Shown: positions 36,753 through 45,819, counted from the first letter of the stretch. The stretch: DNA of 64,000 nucleotides from PRS1 sp965250265 (GCA_965250265.1 CBDFNO010000011.1:248001-312000), one strand, 5' to 3'. Notes: generated from the sequence alone by a model not told the origin. Translations and numbers: made by a program.

Positions 36753-36900
36753 ATGATTAAATTCTTTCGTCATATAAGATTATAAGCTAATGGAGCAAAA
36801 CAAAACAGGTAAATACTTTAAATATGCTATTGGTGAAATTACACTTGTTGTTATAGGTATTTTAATTGCTTTAAATATTATAGATCTAGTTAACTATTAA
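36753..36900 (+). pseudogene. Broken DUF6090-like gene with internal frameshift
   Basis: Begins MIKFFRHIRL then hits a stop. A second frame from 36790 continues the family sequence (MEQNKTGKYFKYAIGEITL) through the membrane helix and stops after it. The outer domain is absent. Its last 15 bases overlap the 3' end of the minus-strand lipoprotein gene, so the truncation point coincides with the neighbour. Confidence 0.75.
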
Positions 36901-37479
36901 ACTATAATAATCGTTTTCTGGGTAGTTGATTTCATATCGTTCACCGTCAGCACCTACAATCGCTCTAATATTAAACTTAAGCTTCCAAGTTCCTTTTCCA
37001 AACTTCGTTTTACTTATTTGTAGTTCTCTACATTCAGCATTTTTAAAATTAATTTGAGGTTCGTCACCAGATCGATCCATACCATTCAACCAAACTACAT
37101 TAGATATCCAACCTTCGGTTTCCCACCATAAATCACTGTCAGAGACCTTTGGTTCTTGTAATTCATTACCAACTTCCCACTCTCCCATTTGAGCCGAAAC
37201 ATGTAAATTCAATGGTTTTTCCAAACTGTCTGTATCTATTTCTAAATCTAATGTACCATAGCTACCTTCTGGATAATTATAAGCTAACCAAACATAGTGT
37301 TCGTTTTGGTATATGTATAAATTAACATCGTCAGACAATGCCATTGGCTTTACTCCCAATTTTATATAATCACTATACTTTCCATCCACTATAGGAGGAG
37401 CAATACTACTATCGCCATTTGATGATGAATTACAAGAAATAAAAATAATAGATAACATTAATAACAGAGGAAATTTCAT
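36886..37479 (-). CDS. Putative lipoprotein, possible carbohydrate-binding-like beta-sandwich
   Basis: A 197-residue protein with a lipoprotein signal (LSIIFISC) and a serine/asparagine-rich linker. The mature part begins PPIVDGKYSDYIKLG and is beta-rich with many Trp and Tyr, a pattern like the CBM9/DOMON-like sandwich found at the ends of exported enzymes. There is no catalytic motif. The assignment to that fold is tentative. Single gene convergent with the broken paralogue. Confidence 0.7.
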   Translation of the reverse strand: MKFPLLLMLSIIFISCNSSSNGDSSIAPPIVDGKYSDYIKLGVKPMALSDDVNLYIYQNEHYVWLAYNYPEGSYGTLDLEIDTDSLEKPLNLHVSAQMGEWEVGNELQEPKVSDSDLWWETEGWISNVVWLNGMDRSGDEPQINFKNAECRELQISKTKFGKGTWKLKFNIRAIVGADGERYEINYPENDYYSLIVN

Positions 37480-37569
37480 AATTGCAAATTTTAATTATAC
37501 CAATGAATCAAATCTACTATCAAAATTTTTAGATTTACTTATAGAATTGTTAAAATTAAAAATCCAACA

Positions 37570-37608
37570 CTTTCGTCATATTAGAAAATCACTCATTATG
37601 GAAAACCA
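37570..37608 (+). pseudogene. Decayed start of a DUF6090-like gene
   Basis: The bases read as the middle of a family start, corresponding to FFRHIRKSLIMEN with ATGGAAAAC at the expected position, but the ATG of MIKF is destroyed and nothing follows. It shows that family starts once extended further right. Confidence 0.45.
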
Positions 37609-37652
37609 TATAATCTATTAACAGTATTGTAACAGTTTTATAAATTCTTTAT

Positions 37653-37671
37653 CCTTTTATATATATAAAGG
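37653..37671 (+). promoter_or_regulatory. Near-palindrome touching the hydrolase start
   Basis: CCTTT and AAAGG flank a TATATATAT core two bases before the ATG. It could hide the ribosome entry or act as an operator; the AT-rich core makes chance occurrence plausible. Confidence 0.3.
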
Positions 37672-37673
37672 GT

Positions 37674-38537
37674 ATGAAACAAACTTTACTTTTACTAACT
37701 GTGTGTCTTTTAATTATAGGATGTAGAAAATCTTATGTCGAAGAATGGAATGATTTTGAAACTATTCTAATAAAGAAAGAAAAATCGTTTCAAAATTACG
37801 ATGAATTTAAGGAGCAAGAAGGTGATTTCGAGTTAATTCACTATGAATCAAACGGAGCACTATTAAAAGCCTTGTTGAATACCAAAAATATTGATTCATT
37901 AAACCAAAGCCCAGTGATTGTTTATTTACATGGAGGATTTGCATTGGGTTATAATGAGGTTCTACAAACACAACGATTTACTGATGCCGGATTTATAGTA
38001 TTTGCACCAACTTACAGAGGTGAAAATGGAAATGCAGGCAATTTCGAGTTATTTATGGGTGAAGTAGGCGATGCGAAAGCTGCTATAAACTGGATATCGC
38101 AACAAACATATGTTGACAAAGAAAGAATATATGTTTTTGGCTGGAGTGTTGGTGGAGGTATAGCTTTAAACCTTTCACTACATGATGATCTTCCGATTCA
38201 ATTTAGTAGTAGCAGTGCAGGAATATATGACTTGGGTCTTATTAAATCATGGGCCACCGAAGACGATATGATCAAATTTCCGTATGACTATAAAAATGAG
38301 GATGAAAATTATTTTAGGCTTCCATTATATAATTTGGATAAAATGACTAGAGCCCATTTTACATATATCGGTTCTGATGACAATTATAATTTCTATCAAA
38401 AATTAGTAGATAGTTTATATGCAAAAAAAGTAACCCAAATGAGATTACGAAAATTATTAGGTAATCATGTTACTAGTGTGCCAAAAGCTATGAGAAAATT
38501 CTTGAATGAAATAAGAAAATTTGAGAAAAGAAAATAA
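37674..38537 (+). CDS. Lipoprotein alpha/beta hydrolase (dienelactone hydrolase/peptidase-like)
   Basis: A 287-residue protein with a lipoprotein signal (CLLIIGC). The alpha/beta-hydrolase fold shows an oxyanion segment IVYLHGGFALG, the nucleophile elbow FGWSVGGG and a likely catalytic histidine near GNHVTSVP at the C-terminus, with an aspartate in YIGSDDNYN. The order fits prolyl-oligopeptidase-like or acyl hydrolases. The substrate is unknown. A hairpin-like sequence after the stop separates it from the nqr operon. Confidence 0.86.
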   Translation: MKQTLLLLTVCLLIIGCRKSYVEEWNDFETILIKKEKSFQNYDEFKEQEGDFELIHYESNGALLKALLNTKNIDSLNQSPVIVYLHGGFALGYNEVLQTQRFTDAGFIVFAPTYRGENGNAGNFELFMGEVGDAKAAINWISQQTYVDKERIYVFGWSVGGGIALNLSLHDDLPIQFSSSSAGIYDLGLIKSWATEDDMIKFPYDYKNEDENYFRLPLYNLDKMTRAHFTYIGSDDNYNFYQKLVDSLYAKKVTQMRLRKLLGNHVTSVPKAMRKFLNEIRKFEKRK

Positions 38538-38570
38538 AAAAACTCAACACCTAGTATCGAGCTTTTTTAT
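38535..38570. terminator. Probable bidirectional terminator between hydrolase and nqrF
   Basis: An A-run plus ACTC pairs with GAG plus a T-run around a loop of about 13 bases, with one bulge. It can work in both directions between convergent genes. Confidence 0.45.
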
Positions 38571-38594
38571 ATATAATTTATGATTACTTTACAA

Positions 38595-39908
38595 TTAACC
38601 TCCAAAATCGTCAAAACGAATATTTTCATCAGCAAGACCAAAGTCCTCTCCCATTTTCTGTACAGCTTGATTCATTAAAGGAGGTCCACAAAAATATAGT
38701 TCAATATCTTCTGGAGCGTCGTGTTTAGATAAGTATTTGTCGATTACCACTTGGTGAATAAAGCCAACAAAACCGTCACCTACTTCATCATTAGTGTCTG
38801 TTTTAACTGTCCAGTTATCAGCTTCAGCAGGATCAGACAATGCGATATAAAATTTAAAATTAGGAAAATCTTTTTCTAATGCTCTAAAGTGATCTATATA
38901 AAATAATTCAGCTTTAGAGCGTCCTCCATACCAATAAGTTACTTTACGACCTGTTTTTAAGGTTCTAAACAATTGATATAAATGTGAACGCATTGGTGCC
39001 ATTCCTGCTCCTCCACCAACATATAACATTTCAGCTTCAGAATCATTTATAAAGAACTCTCCATAAGGTCCTGAAATAGTTACTTTATCTCCTGGTTTTT
39101 GATTGAATATATACGACGAAGCTATTCCTGGATTAACATCCATCCAGCCACCTTTATCACGATCAAAAGGAGGTGTTGCTATACGTACATTGAGCATAAT
39201 TTTTCTGCCTTCGGCAGGATAAGAAGCCATAGAGTAAGCTCTTTCCACAGTTTCTTGATTCTTCATTACTAAAGGCCACAATCCAAATTTTTCCCAATCT
39301 GATTTAAATTTATCAGGTTCTCCTGGATGATCTTCAGGATGTGCAGCGACATCCATTTCTGAATATTTAATTTCAGTATTTGGAATTTCAATTTGTATAT
39401 AACCGCCAGCTTTATAATCCATATCTTCAGGGATTTCGACTACAAATTCTTTAATAAATGTGGCTACATTATAGTTAGAAACTACAGTAGCTTCCCATTT
39501 CTTGATTCCGAAGATTTCTTCCGGAATTGTAATATCCATATCTTGTTTTACTTTCACTTGGCAAGATAATCGAACACCTTCTTTTAGTTCTTTACGTGAA
39601 AAGTGTGGTGTTTCGGTAGGTAATGCTTCTCCACCTCCAGAATTTACATGACACTCACACTGAATACAAGTTCCACCACCACCACAAGCAGATGGTAAAA
39701 ATATTTTTTGTGCTCCTAAAGTAGTTAATAAACTGTCTCCAGATGCTACTTCTATTTTGCGTTCGCCATTAATAGTAATTGTTACTGGACCAGATGGCGA
39801 TAATTTTTGTTTCACAACTAATAACAATCCAACTAACAACAATGTAATAATCAAAAAAGAGATTACAGTTGCTATAATTGTTCCTAATGTTCCTGCTGCT
39901 AATATCAT
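38595..39908 (-). CDS. nqrF: Na+-translocating NADH:quinone reductase subunit F
   Basis: A 437-residue electron-entry subunit of Na+-NQR. It has one N-terminal membrane helix, a 2Fe-2S ferredoxin domain (cysteines in SACGGGGTCIQCECHV and later SCQV), an FAD domain with RAYSMASY, and an NADH domain with GGGAGMAPMRSH and CGPPLM. It accepts electrons from NADH on the cytoplasmic side. It is the last gene of the nqrABCDEF operon. The two-base gap to nqrE suggests coupled translation. Confidence 0.98.
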   Translation of the reverse strand: MILAAGTLGTIIATVISFLIITLLLVGLLLVVKQKLSPSGPVTITINGERKIEVASGDSLLTTLGAQKIFLPSACGGGGTCIQCECHVNSGGGEALPTETPHFSRKELKEGVRLSCQVKVKQDMDITIPEEIFGIKKWEATVVSNYNVATFIKEFVVEIPEDMDYKAGGYIQIEIPNTEIKYSEMDVAAHPEDHPGEPDKFKSDWEKFGLWPLVMKNQETVERAYSMASYPAEGRKIMLNVRIATPPFDRDKGGWMDVNPGIASSYIFNQKPGDKVTISGPYGEFFINDSEAEMLYVGGGAGMAPMRSHLYQLFRTLKTGRKVTYWYGGRSKAELFYIDHFRALEKDFPNFKFYIALSDPAEADNWTVKTDTNDEVGDGFVGFIHQVVIDKYLSKHDAPEDIELYFCGPPLMNQAVQKMGEDFGLADENIRFDDFGG

Positions 39909-39909
39909 A

Positions 39910-40653
39910 CTACTCGGTTACTTTTTTTGTGTTATCAGCTAATGCTTTTGTTTCTTCTTTTTCTTCTTCAGAATCAATTTCATCTCGATTAGACTCAATA
40001 ACAGCAGTCTTTTCTTCTTTTGCTTCTTCTTCATCTCCACCAGTTAACATACCACCAAAACTCATAAAACCTATTGCCATTAATCCTGTAATGATGAATG
40101 TAATTCCTAATCCTCTTAAAGCTGGAGGAACATTTGAATATCTAATTTTTTCACGTATAGCTGCTATAGAAAGAATGGCTAAAAACCATCCAATCCCTGA
40201 ACCTACTCCGTAAACAGTTGCTAATCCTAATGTTGGAATTTCTCGAGATTGCATAAATAAAGAGCCTCCTAAAATGGCGCAGTTTACAGCAATAAGTGGC
40301 AAGAAAATACCCAATGAATTATATAATGCAGGTGAAAATTTTTCTACAACAATTTCTACCAATTGAACCATTGTTGCAATAGTTGCAATAAATAAAATAA
40401 ATGATAAGAAACTTAAATCGTAGTCTGCATATTCTGCACCCAACCATTTTAAAGCACCTGGTTGTAAAATGTACTGATCTAACAACCAGTTTAAAGGAAC
40501 TGTAATTGCTAATACAAAAATAACTGCAGCACCAAGCCCAACAGCAGTTGTTACCTTTTTAGAAACAGCAAGGTAAGAACACATCCCAAGGAATGTAGCA
40601 AATACCATGTTATCTATAAATATTGATTTGAAAAATAATTCTAAATATTCCAT
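39910..40653 (-). CDS. nqrE: Na+-translocating NADH:quinone reductase subunit E, with acidic C-terminal tail
   Basis: A 247-residue integral membrane subunit, about six helices, part of the NqrD/NqrE pair that carries an intramembrane 2Fe-2S cluster. One cysteine lies in FLGMCSYLA and the other in AVNCAILGG. The first ~200 residues match normal NqrE. A further ~45 residues after the last helix are mostly Glu, Lys and Asp (GGDEEEAKEEK and onward), an unusual cytoplasmic or periplasmic tail. Operon gene following nqrD. Confidence 0.97.
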   Translation of the reverse strand: MEYLELFFKSIFIDNMVFATFLGMCSYLAVSKKVTTAVGLGAAVIFVLAITVPLNWLLDQYILQPGALKWLGAEYADYDLSFLSFILFIATIATMVQLVEIVVEKFSPALYNSLGIFLPLIAVNCAILGGSLFMQSREIPTLGLATVYGVGSGIGWFLAILSIAAIREKIRYSNVPPALRGLGITFIITGLMAIGFMSFGGMLTGGDEEEAKEEKTAVIESNRDEIDSEEEKEETKALADNTKKVTE

Positions 40654-40691
40654 TGTTTAAGTGTTCAGTGTTCTGATACTGCTTACAAATT

Positions 40692-41339
40692 TTAATGATC
40701 TTCTACTAATGCTGGGTTTTTACTACGTTGTACCCAAATAATAATTCCTACAACAATTAATGCCATTGGAGCTAATAACATAAATCCGTTATTTTCGTAA
40801 CCCATTGCATATAATCCCGTTTTTTCTATGGGATCTCCTAATACTGGAATTCCTAATAAGGTTCCAGAACCTAATAATTCTCTAAAGAATCCTACTATTA
40901 TTAATATTAAACCATATCCAAATGAGTTTCCTATTCCGTCAAGAAAAGATTGCCAAGGTCCATTTGCTAGAGCAAAGGCTTCAAAACGTCCCATTATAAT
41001 ACAGTTGGTAATGATTAATCCAACAAAAACCGAAAGTGTTTTACTTAACTCGTATGCAAAAGCTTTTAGAACTAAATCAACAATAATTACTAAAGCAGCC
41101 ACAACAACCAATTGCACAATAATCCTGATTTTTGAAGGGATAATATTTCGCATTAAAGAAATAACTACGTTTCCTATTCCTAAAACAAATAATACAGAAA
41201 CTGCCATTACAATGGATGCTTCTAACTCTGCTGTAATTGCTAAAGCCGAACAAATCCCAAGAACCTGAATAGTGATTGGGTTATTATCTAATAATGGATC
41301 TTTAATTAATGCTGCGTCTTTTTTTGAAAGTAAGCCCAT
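40692..41339 (-). CDS. nqrD: Na+-translocating NADH:quinone reductase subunit D
   Basis: A 215-residue integral membrane subunit paralogous to NqrE. Cysteines in LGICSALA and ITNCIIMGR provide the other half of the NqrDE iron-sulfur site. It has about six helices. Followed after 38 bases by nqrE, the widest gap in the operon. Confidence 0.97.
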   Translation of the reverse strand: MGLLSKKDAALIKDPLLDNNPITIQVLGICSALAITAELEASIVMAVSVLFVLGIGNVVISLMRNIIPSKIRIIVQLVVVAALVIIVDLVLKAFAYELSKTLSVFVGLIITNCIIMGRFEAFALANGPWQSFLDGIGNSFGYGLILIIVGFFRELLGSGTLLGIPVLGDPIEKTGLYAMGYENNGFMLLAPMALIVVGIIIWVQRSKNPALVEDH

Positions 41340-41342
41340 AAA

Positions 41343-42092
41343 TTAATTATTTTTTAAATTTTTAAAGAAAGGTACATACAGCTTTAATTCTGATTTAAGC
41401 ATAGCGGAAACACCATCTCCTGTTATTGTTGCACCTGCAATTGCATCGACTTCATTATCTGTTTTATCATTATTTTTTGGATCTGCATTCCCTTTAGCTA
41501 TTCTAATCCCTTTAAAGCTACCGTTACTCATTAAAGGTTCACCAATAAAATCGTCCATAAAGAAACGCTGATTAATATTTGCTCCCAAACCAGCAGTTTC
41601 TCCTTTATGATCAAAAAATGCACCTTGAACTATCATATTTTCATCCATACCAACATAAGCCCAAATAGCATCCCAAAGTCCTTTACCTCTAATTGGCGCT
41701 ATGTAAATTGTTTTTCCATCTTTTTCACCAACAAATAATGGTAATCTTCTTTGGTTTCCGTCTTTAGCAGCCGATTGCTCTTTTTTAATATCTATTAAAT
41801 AAGCTTCGCCATTTTCAATAGAGTTCCCATGTTCATCTACTACAAGTTGTAAAGTGATATATTTTGAAAACTCATCAGCTATAACATCTTTAGAAACGAA
41901 ACTCATACTCTTACCTTCGTTTTCATTAACTCCCATTGCATATAGAATATTTTGTTGCTTTTCTATACGCTTATTTTCATCTATTCTATCTTTTAATCCT
42001 GATGCTGCAAATGCTAATACAGAACCAACAATTATTACCATTCCAACAGCAAATAGTAGTGTATATGAATTTTTATCTGTTCTTTTTTCCAT
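41343..42092 (-). CDS. nqrC: Na+-translocating NADH:quinone reductase subunit C
   Basis: A 249-residue subunit with one N-terminal membrane helix and a periplasmic FMN-binding domain. The covalent FMN site is the threonine T222 of DAIAGAT, the motif recognised by ApbE. The FGET-type segment HKGETAGLGA is also typical. It passes electrons between NqrF/DE and NqrB. Gaps of three and two bases separate it from nqrD and nqrB. Confidence 0.98.
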   Translation of the reverse strand: MEKRTDKNSYTLLFAVGMVIIVGSVLAFAASGLKDRIDENKRIEKQQNILYAMGVNENEGKSMSFVSKDVIADEFSKYITLQLVVDEHGNSIENGEAYLIDIKKEQSAAKDGNQRRLPLFVGEKDGKTIYIAPIRGKGLWDAIWAYVGMDENMIVQGAFFDHKGETAGLGANINQRFFMDDFIGEPLMSNGSFKGIRIAKGNADPKNNDKTDNEVDAIAGATITGDGVSAMLKSELKLYVPFFKNLKNN

Positions 42093-42094
42093 CC

Positions 42095-43330
42095 TTAAGC
42101 GTTTTTTACTTTGATGCGTTTTAATCTTTTCTTCACATTTCCTTGAACCACATAATGATCTATCGTTGGTGCAAACACATTCATTAATAATATGGCAAGC
42201 ATTACACCTTCTGGATATGCTGGATTAAACACACGAATCATGATAGAAATAAAACCAATTAAAAATCCGTAAATCCATTTTCCTCTATTGGTTTGTGATG
42301 CTGTTACTGGGTCTGTAGCCATAAATACAACACCAAAAGCAAATCCACCAATAAGTAAGTGATGCCAGAACGTTGTAGTCATTAAACCATAGAATTTACT
42401 TCCTTCCGAAATTATTCCTGCATCTACTATTTGATTGAAAATAAGTCCCATCGCTAATGCACCTACAACAGATGAAAGCATAATTCTCCAGCTTCCTATT
42501 TTGGCGAAAATTAAAAATAAGCCTCCTAGTATTATGAGTAATGTTGATGTTTCACCTACCGAGCCCGGAATAAATCCCATAAAGGCATCCCAGACATTTG
42601 CAGTTTGGCCTAACATATCTTGATTTTGTGCGAGACCACCGAGTATGGTTTCACCGGAAATAGCATCGACACTTTGTCCTGCTGCAATTAAATTATCTCT
42701 TTCTACGGCACCATGAACCCAAACTTTATCTCCACTCATCCATGTAGGATATGCAAAGAATAAAAATGCGCGAATTGTTAAAGCAGGATTTAAAATATTC
42801 ATTCCTGTACCTCCAAATACTTCTTTACCAATAACTACTCCAAATATTACTGCTACTGCCAACATCCAAAGCGGGATATCTACAGGTACAATTAAAGGCA
42901 CTAACATTCCTGTTACTAAATAACCTTCTTCTACTTCGTGTTTTTTTATAATGGCAAATAAGAATTCAACTCCTAAACCTACACCATAAGATATAATTAC
43001 CAGTGGTAAAATTTTCCAGAATCCTACCAAGAAATTTTCCATCGTCCAGAATTCACCCCTAAAAAATCCTTCTGAAACTGTTTGAATATCACCAATAGCT
43101 AAATGATGTTGATAACCAGCATTAAACATCCCAAAAATTAAACAAGGAACCAATGCCATAATCACTGTGTTCATGGTTCGCTTTAAATCGTCGGCTGCTT
43201 TTATATGAGTTCCACCATGAGTGGTATCATTGGGCAAGTATAAAAAGGTATGCAATGCATTGAATGCAGGTGCCATTTTACTACCTCTAAACTTTATTTT
43301 TAAATTGTGTAAACTACTTTTCAAACCCAT
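42095..43330 (-). CDS. nqrB: Na+-translocating NADH:quinone reductase subunit B
   Basis: A 411-residue polytopic subunit that carries Na+ and, by covalent link, FMN. The likely flavinylation site is T228 in DAISGET, parallel to DAIAGAT in NqrC but with Glu in place of Ala before the threonine. Riboflavin and Na+ sites of the family lie in the surrounding helices, including GGTGMNILNPAL. Its start overlaps the nqrA stop by one base. Confidence 0.98.
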   Translation of the reverse strand: MGLKSSLHNLKIKFRGSKMAPAFNALHTFLYLPNDTTHGGTHIKAADDLKRTMNTVIMALVPCLIFGMFNAGYQHHLAIGDIQTVSEGFFRGEFWTMENFLVGFWKILPLVIISYGVGLGVEFLFAIIKKHEVEEGYLVTGMLVPLIVPVDIPLWMLAVAVIFGVVIGKEVFGGTGMNILNPALTIRAFLFFAYPTWMSGDKVWVHGAVERDNLIAAGQSVDAISGETILGGLAQNQDMLGQTANVWDAFMGFIPGSVGETSTLLIILGGLFLIFAKIGSWRIMLSSVVGALAMGLIFNQIVDAGIISEGSKFYGLMTTTFWHHLLIGGFAFGVVFMATDPVTASQTNRGKWIYGFLIGFISIMIRVFNPAYPEGVMLAILLMNVFAPTIDHYVVQGNVKKRLKRIKVKNA

Positions 43331-44676
43331 TATCCTATCTCTTTTATCATTAAGTCTAATCCTTTCCTAATAATTTCCTGATGTGGCTGTTTAGACACGC
43401 ATACAAATTCAGTAAGTGCAAAGTCTTCTGGTGCTACTTCGTACATTCCTAATGCTTCCATTTCATCTAAATCCTGATACATACAAGCTTTTAAAATTTG
43501 CATTGGAAAAATATCTAACGGGAATACATTTTCATAAGTGCCTGTGGTTACAAAAGCACGATGTTCTCCGTTTGTATTTGTAGTTAAATCGAATTTTTTC
43601 TTTGGAAACAACCAAGAAAATGTCAAAGCTCTGGACACAGATACTTTGTTAAAAACTAGCTTTGTCCATCCAAAGAATTCATAATCATTCCCTTCTGGAA
43701 TTACGGTAATTGTATTGCTATAATAGTCAAGATATCCATCTGGGTTTATATGTTTTCCGCTTAAAACATTTCCAGAAATAATACGAACATTTGCATCTTT
43801 AGAAATGCCATAATCATAGATCATAGTTGCTATTTCACTTCCTAATTTAGTAACAAAATATCTTGGCTTTTCTACTGAGGAACCACTAAGTGCAACTATT
43901 CGCTCTGCATTAAACTTCCCAGTAAGCAACAACTCCCCAATTATTACTAAATCCTGTGGGTTAACTGTCCAGACGACTTCGCCTTTATTTATTGGGTCAA
44001 TCTTATTAATTTGTGTCCCAACATTTCCTGAAGGATGTGGGCCAGAAACTTTATGCAACGTAATTCCGGATAAACCAGCTAAAGGTGAGTTTGCATTTTT
44101 ACCAACAGAAACATGCACTTTACCTTCTGTTAATTTACTTAAAGCTGTAACTGCAGCTTGAAGTTCTGCTTCTTTACCTTGAAGTGCAAAATCGTAATCT
44201 GCTACAAGAGGTGCACTAGCATATCCAGAAATAAAAATAGCTTTTGGCGTTTTATCAGGATTTGCAATCACGTCGTAAGGACGTTGTTTAATAAACGGCC
44301 AACATCCTGTTGCTAATAAGTGTGCTTTAACATTTGAAGTATCAAGATTAAAAATTTCATTATCCTGATAACTTTGTTCTTTATCTGCCTGAATTTTTAT
44401 AGCTAATATTTTACGCTTTTCTCCACGAGTAACCTCTAATATCTCACCAGATACAGGCGAAACAAACTTAACAGCTTCTTTGGCTTTATTATGAAACACT
44501 GTTTCACCAGCTTTTAATTTAGCTCCTTCTTTTGCAATAAGTTTTGGAATAACACCGTGGAAATCTTCAGGTCTAATGGTATAAAAATTGCTTACTATTG
44601 CTTTTTCAATCGCTTTTTCAGCTTCACCTTTAAGTTTAATGTCTAGACCCTTTTTAATACGAATGTCGTTGGACAT
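43330..44676 (-). CDS. nqrA: Na+-translocating NADH:quinone reductase subunit A
   Basis: A 448-residue cytoplasmic/peripheral subunit, first gene of the operon. It has a biotinyl-lipoyl-like N-terminal part (AKEGAKLKAGETVFHNK), then a large domain with SGPHPSGNVGTQINKIDPI, the signature shared with RnfC-type subunits. It contributes to the quinone site. It begins 30 bases or so after a consensus -7 box. Confidence 0.98.
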   Translation of the reverse strand: MSNDIRIKKGLDIKLKGEAEKAIEKAIVSNFYTIRPEDFHGVIPKLIAKEGAKLKAGETVFHNKAKEAVKFVSPVSGEILEVTRGEKRKILAIKIQADKEQSYQDNEIFNLDTSNVKAHLLATGCWPFIKQRPYDVIANPDKTPKAIFISGYASAPLVADYDFALQGKEAELQAAVTALSKLTEGKVHVSVGKNANSPLAGLSGITLHKVSGPHPSGNVGTQINKIDPINKGEVVWTVNPQDLVIIGELLLTGKFNAERIVALSGSSVEKPRYFVTKLGSEIATMIYDYGISKDANVRIISGNVLSGKHINPDGYLDYYSNTITVIPEGNDYEFFGWTKLVFNKVSVSRALTFSWLFPKKKFDLTTNTNGEHRAFVTTGTYENVFPLDIFPMQILKACMYQDLDEMEALGMYEVAPEDFALTEFVCVSKQPHQEIIRKGLDLMIKEIG

Positions 44677-44713
44677 ATTATAATTATTGAATTTAATTAT
44701 CTAAAAATCGATG

Positions 44714-44721
44714 CAAATTTA
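44714..44721 (-). promoter_or_regulatory. Predicted -7 promoter box (TAAATTTG) for nqrABCDEF
   Basis: Exact TAnnTTTG match on the minus strand, 37 bases before the nqrA start. The 205-base region to the plus-strand PH-domain gene holds only this site and a weak plus-strand box (TACTTTTA). Confidence 0.55.
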
Positions 44722-44881
44722 CGAATTTAAAACACAGATGTTGTAATTATTTAAAAGAAATTCAATTCACAAATTTTCAATGGTTTTTATGCTTGAAATT
44801 CTATTTATTATAGCCATAAAAATACTCAAAGTTTATTAATTATTTCGTTACTTTTAAGCACCATAAAATTAAATCTTAATT

Positions 44882-45415
44882 ATGAATCTAGAAACTCAAC
44901 TTATTCAAAAAGCAGAATTTAATCCAAAGATTAAAAGCTATATTTTTTTAACAATTGCTTTTGTTATGCTTATTACTATAGTAGGCATACCTATACTTAT
45001 TATTTGGCTTCTTGGGTTTGGACAATATATAAGTAAACGCTATTACGAAAACATGTCTTGTGAATTAACTACAAAACATTTAGAATTTAAAAAAGGAGTA
45101 TTCTTTAAGGTTGAAAAAACCATTCCATTAGAGAATATACAAGATCTAACCTTTGTAGAAAATCCTTTATTAAAATATCTGGACTTGCGAATTTTAAAAA
45201 TTGAAACAGCTGGACATAGCAATCCAAAAGGTAGTGATATGCAATTGGTTGGTATCATTGGAGCTGCCGAATTTAAAAAAAGTGTGTTACACCAAAGAGA
45301 GTTATTAAAACAAAAAGATAGAATTGGTAATATTCAAACCGAAACTACCAACACACAAATTAATAAAACCCTTATAGAAATAAGAGATATTTTGAATGAG
45401 ATTAAGAACAAATAA
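44882..45415 (+). CDS. Membrane protein with bacterial PH domain
   Basis: A 177-residue protein. Two hydrophobic spans near residues 19-45 (IFLTIAFVMLITIVGIPILI) are followed by a bPH2/YdbS-like domain (about 58-130: YENMSCELTTKHLEFKKG, IPLENIQDLTF). The C-terminal ~35 residues form a coiled tail. Such proteins sit in the inner membrane; the function is not defined. One-base overlap with the next gene. Confidence 0.85.
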   Translation: MNLETQLIQKAEFNPKIKSYIFLTIAFVMLITIVGIPILIIWLLGFGQYISKRYYENMSCELTTKHLEFKKGVFFKVEKTIPLENIQDLTFVENPLLKYLDLRILKIETAGHSNPKGSDMQLVGIIGAAEFKKSVLHQRELLKQKDRIGNIQTETTNTQINKTLIEIRDILNEIKNK

Positions 45416-45735
45416 TGCCTAAAGCTGAAGAATTATTTCACAAAATTATTGATAAAGTTCCAGATGCTATTGAAGGTAAGATGTTTGGTGCATTGTGTAT
45501 TAAATTAAAAAACAGAAAAACAGTTGCCATCTTCTGGAAGGATTGTATGCTCTTTAAACTTAATGACAAAGCACAGATAGAAGCACTTAACTTAAATGGT
45601 TCAAAAATTGCTTCGCATCTTTACGATACTGAAAAACCAATGAAAGGCTGGATTTCAATTCCATTTAAGCATTCCAACAAGTGGGTGGATTTCACTAAAT
45701 TGGCAATTGAGTTTGTAAAGACTATTAAAAAATAA
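45415..45735 (+). CDS. Small protein with TfoX N-terminal-like domain
   Basis: A 106-residue protein. The pattern KMFGALCIKLKNRKTVAIFW, LFKLND and KGWISIPFKH matches the small alpha/beta TfoX_N or YjbR-like fold. TfoX proteins regulate competence in some Gammaproteobacteria, but stand-alone domains in Bacteroidota have no known role. Starts in TAATG with the preceding stop. Confidence 0.7.
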   Translation: MPKAEELFHKIIDKVPDAIEGKMFGALCIKLKNRKTVAIFWKDCMLFKLNDKAQIEALNLNGSKIASHLYDTEKPMKGWISIPFKHSNKWVDFTKLAIEFVKTIKK

Positions 45736-45819
45736 TTACTACCCATGATTAAATTCTTCATTATAGAAGCATAATTTTAGGCACAAAATTTGTTTACCTT
45801 TACGCACAAATACATTTAA

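Noticed and set aside
27667..36900. The family as polymorphic toxins with a constant trafficking part
   Set aside because: Outer parts share one common signature and show no nuclease, deaminase or pore motif, and no immunity genes alternate with them.
27667..36900. A diversity-generating retroelement
   Set aside because: No reverse transcriptase or template/variable repeat pair is visible; variation covers the whole outer domain.
40828..42124. Plus-strand open frames opposite nqrC and nqrD
   Set aside because: They are antisense to strongly conserved genes and have no recognisable protein features.
45745..45774. Ten-codon frame starting ATGATTAAATTCTT
   Set aside because: Only 14 bases match the family start; too short to exclude chance in AT-rich DNA, so not listed as a remnant.
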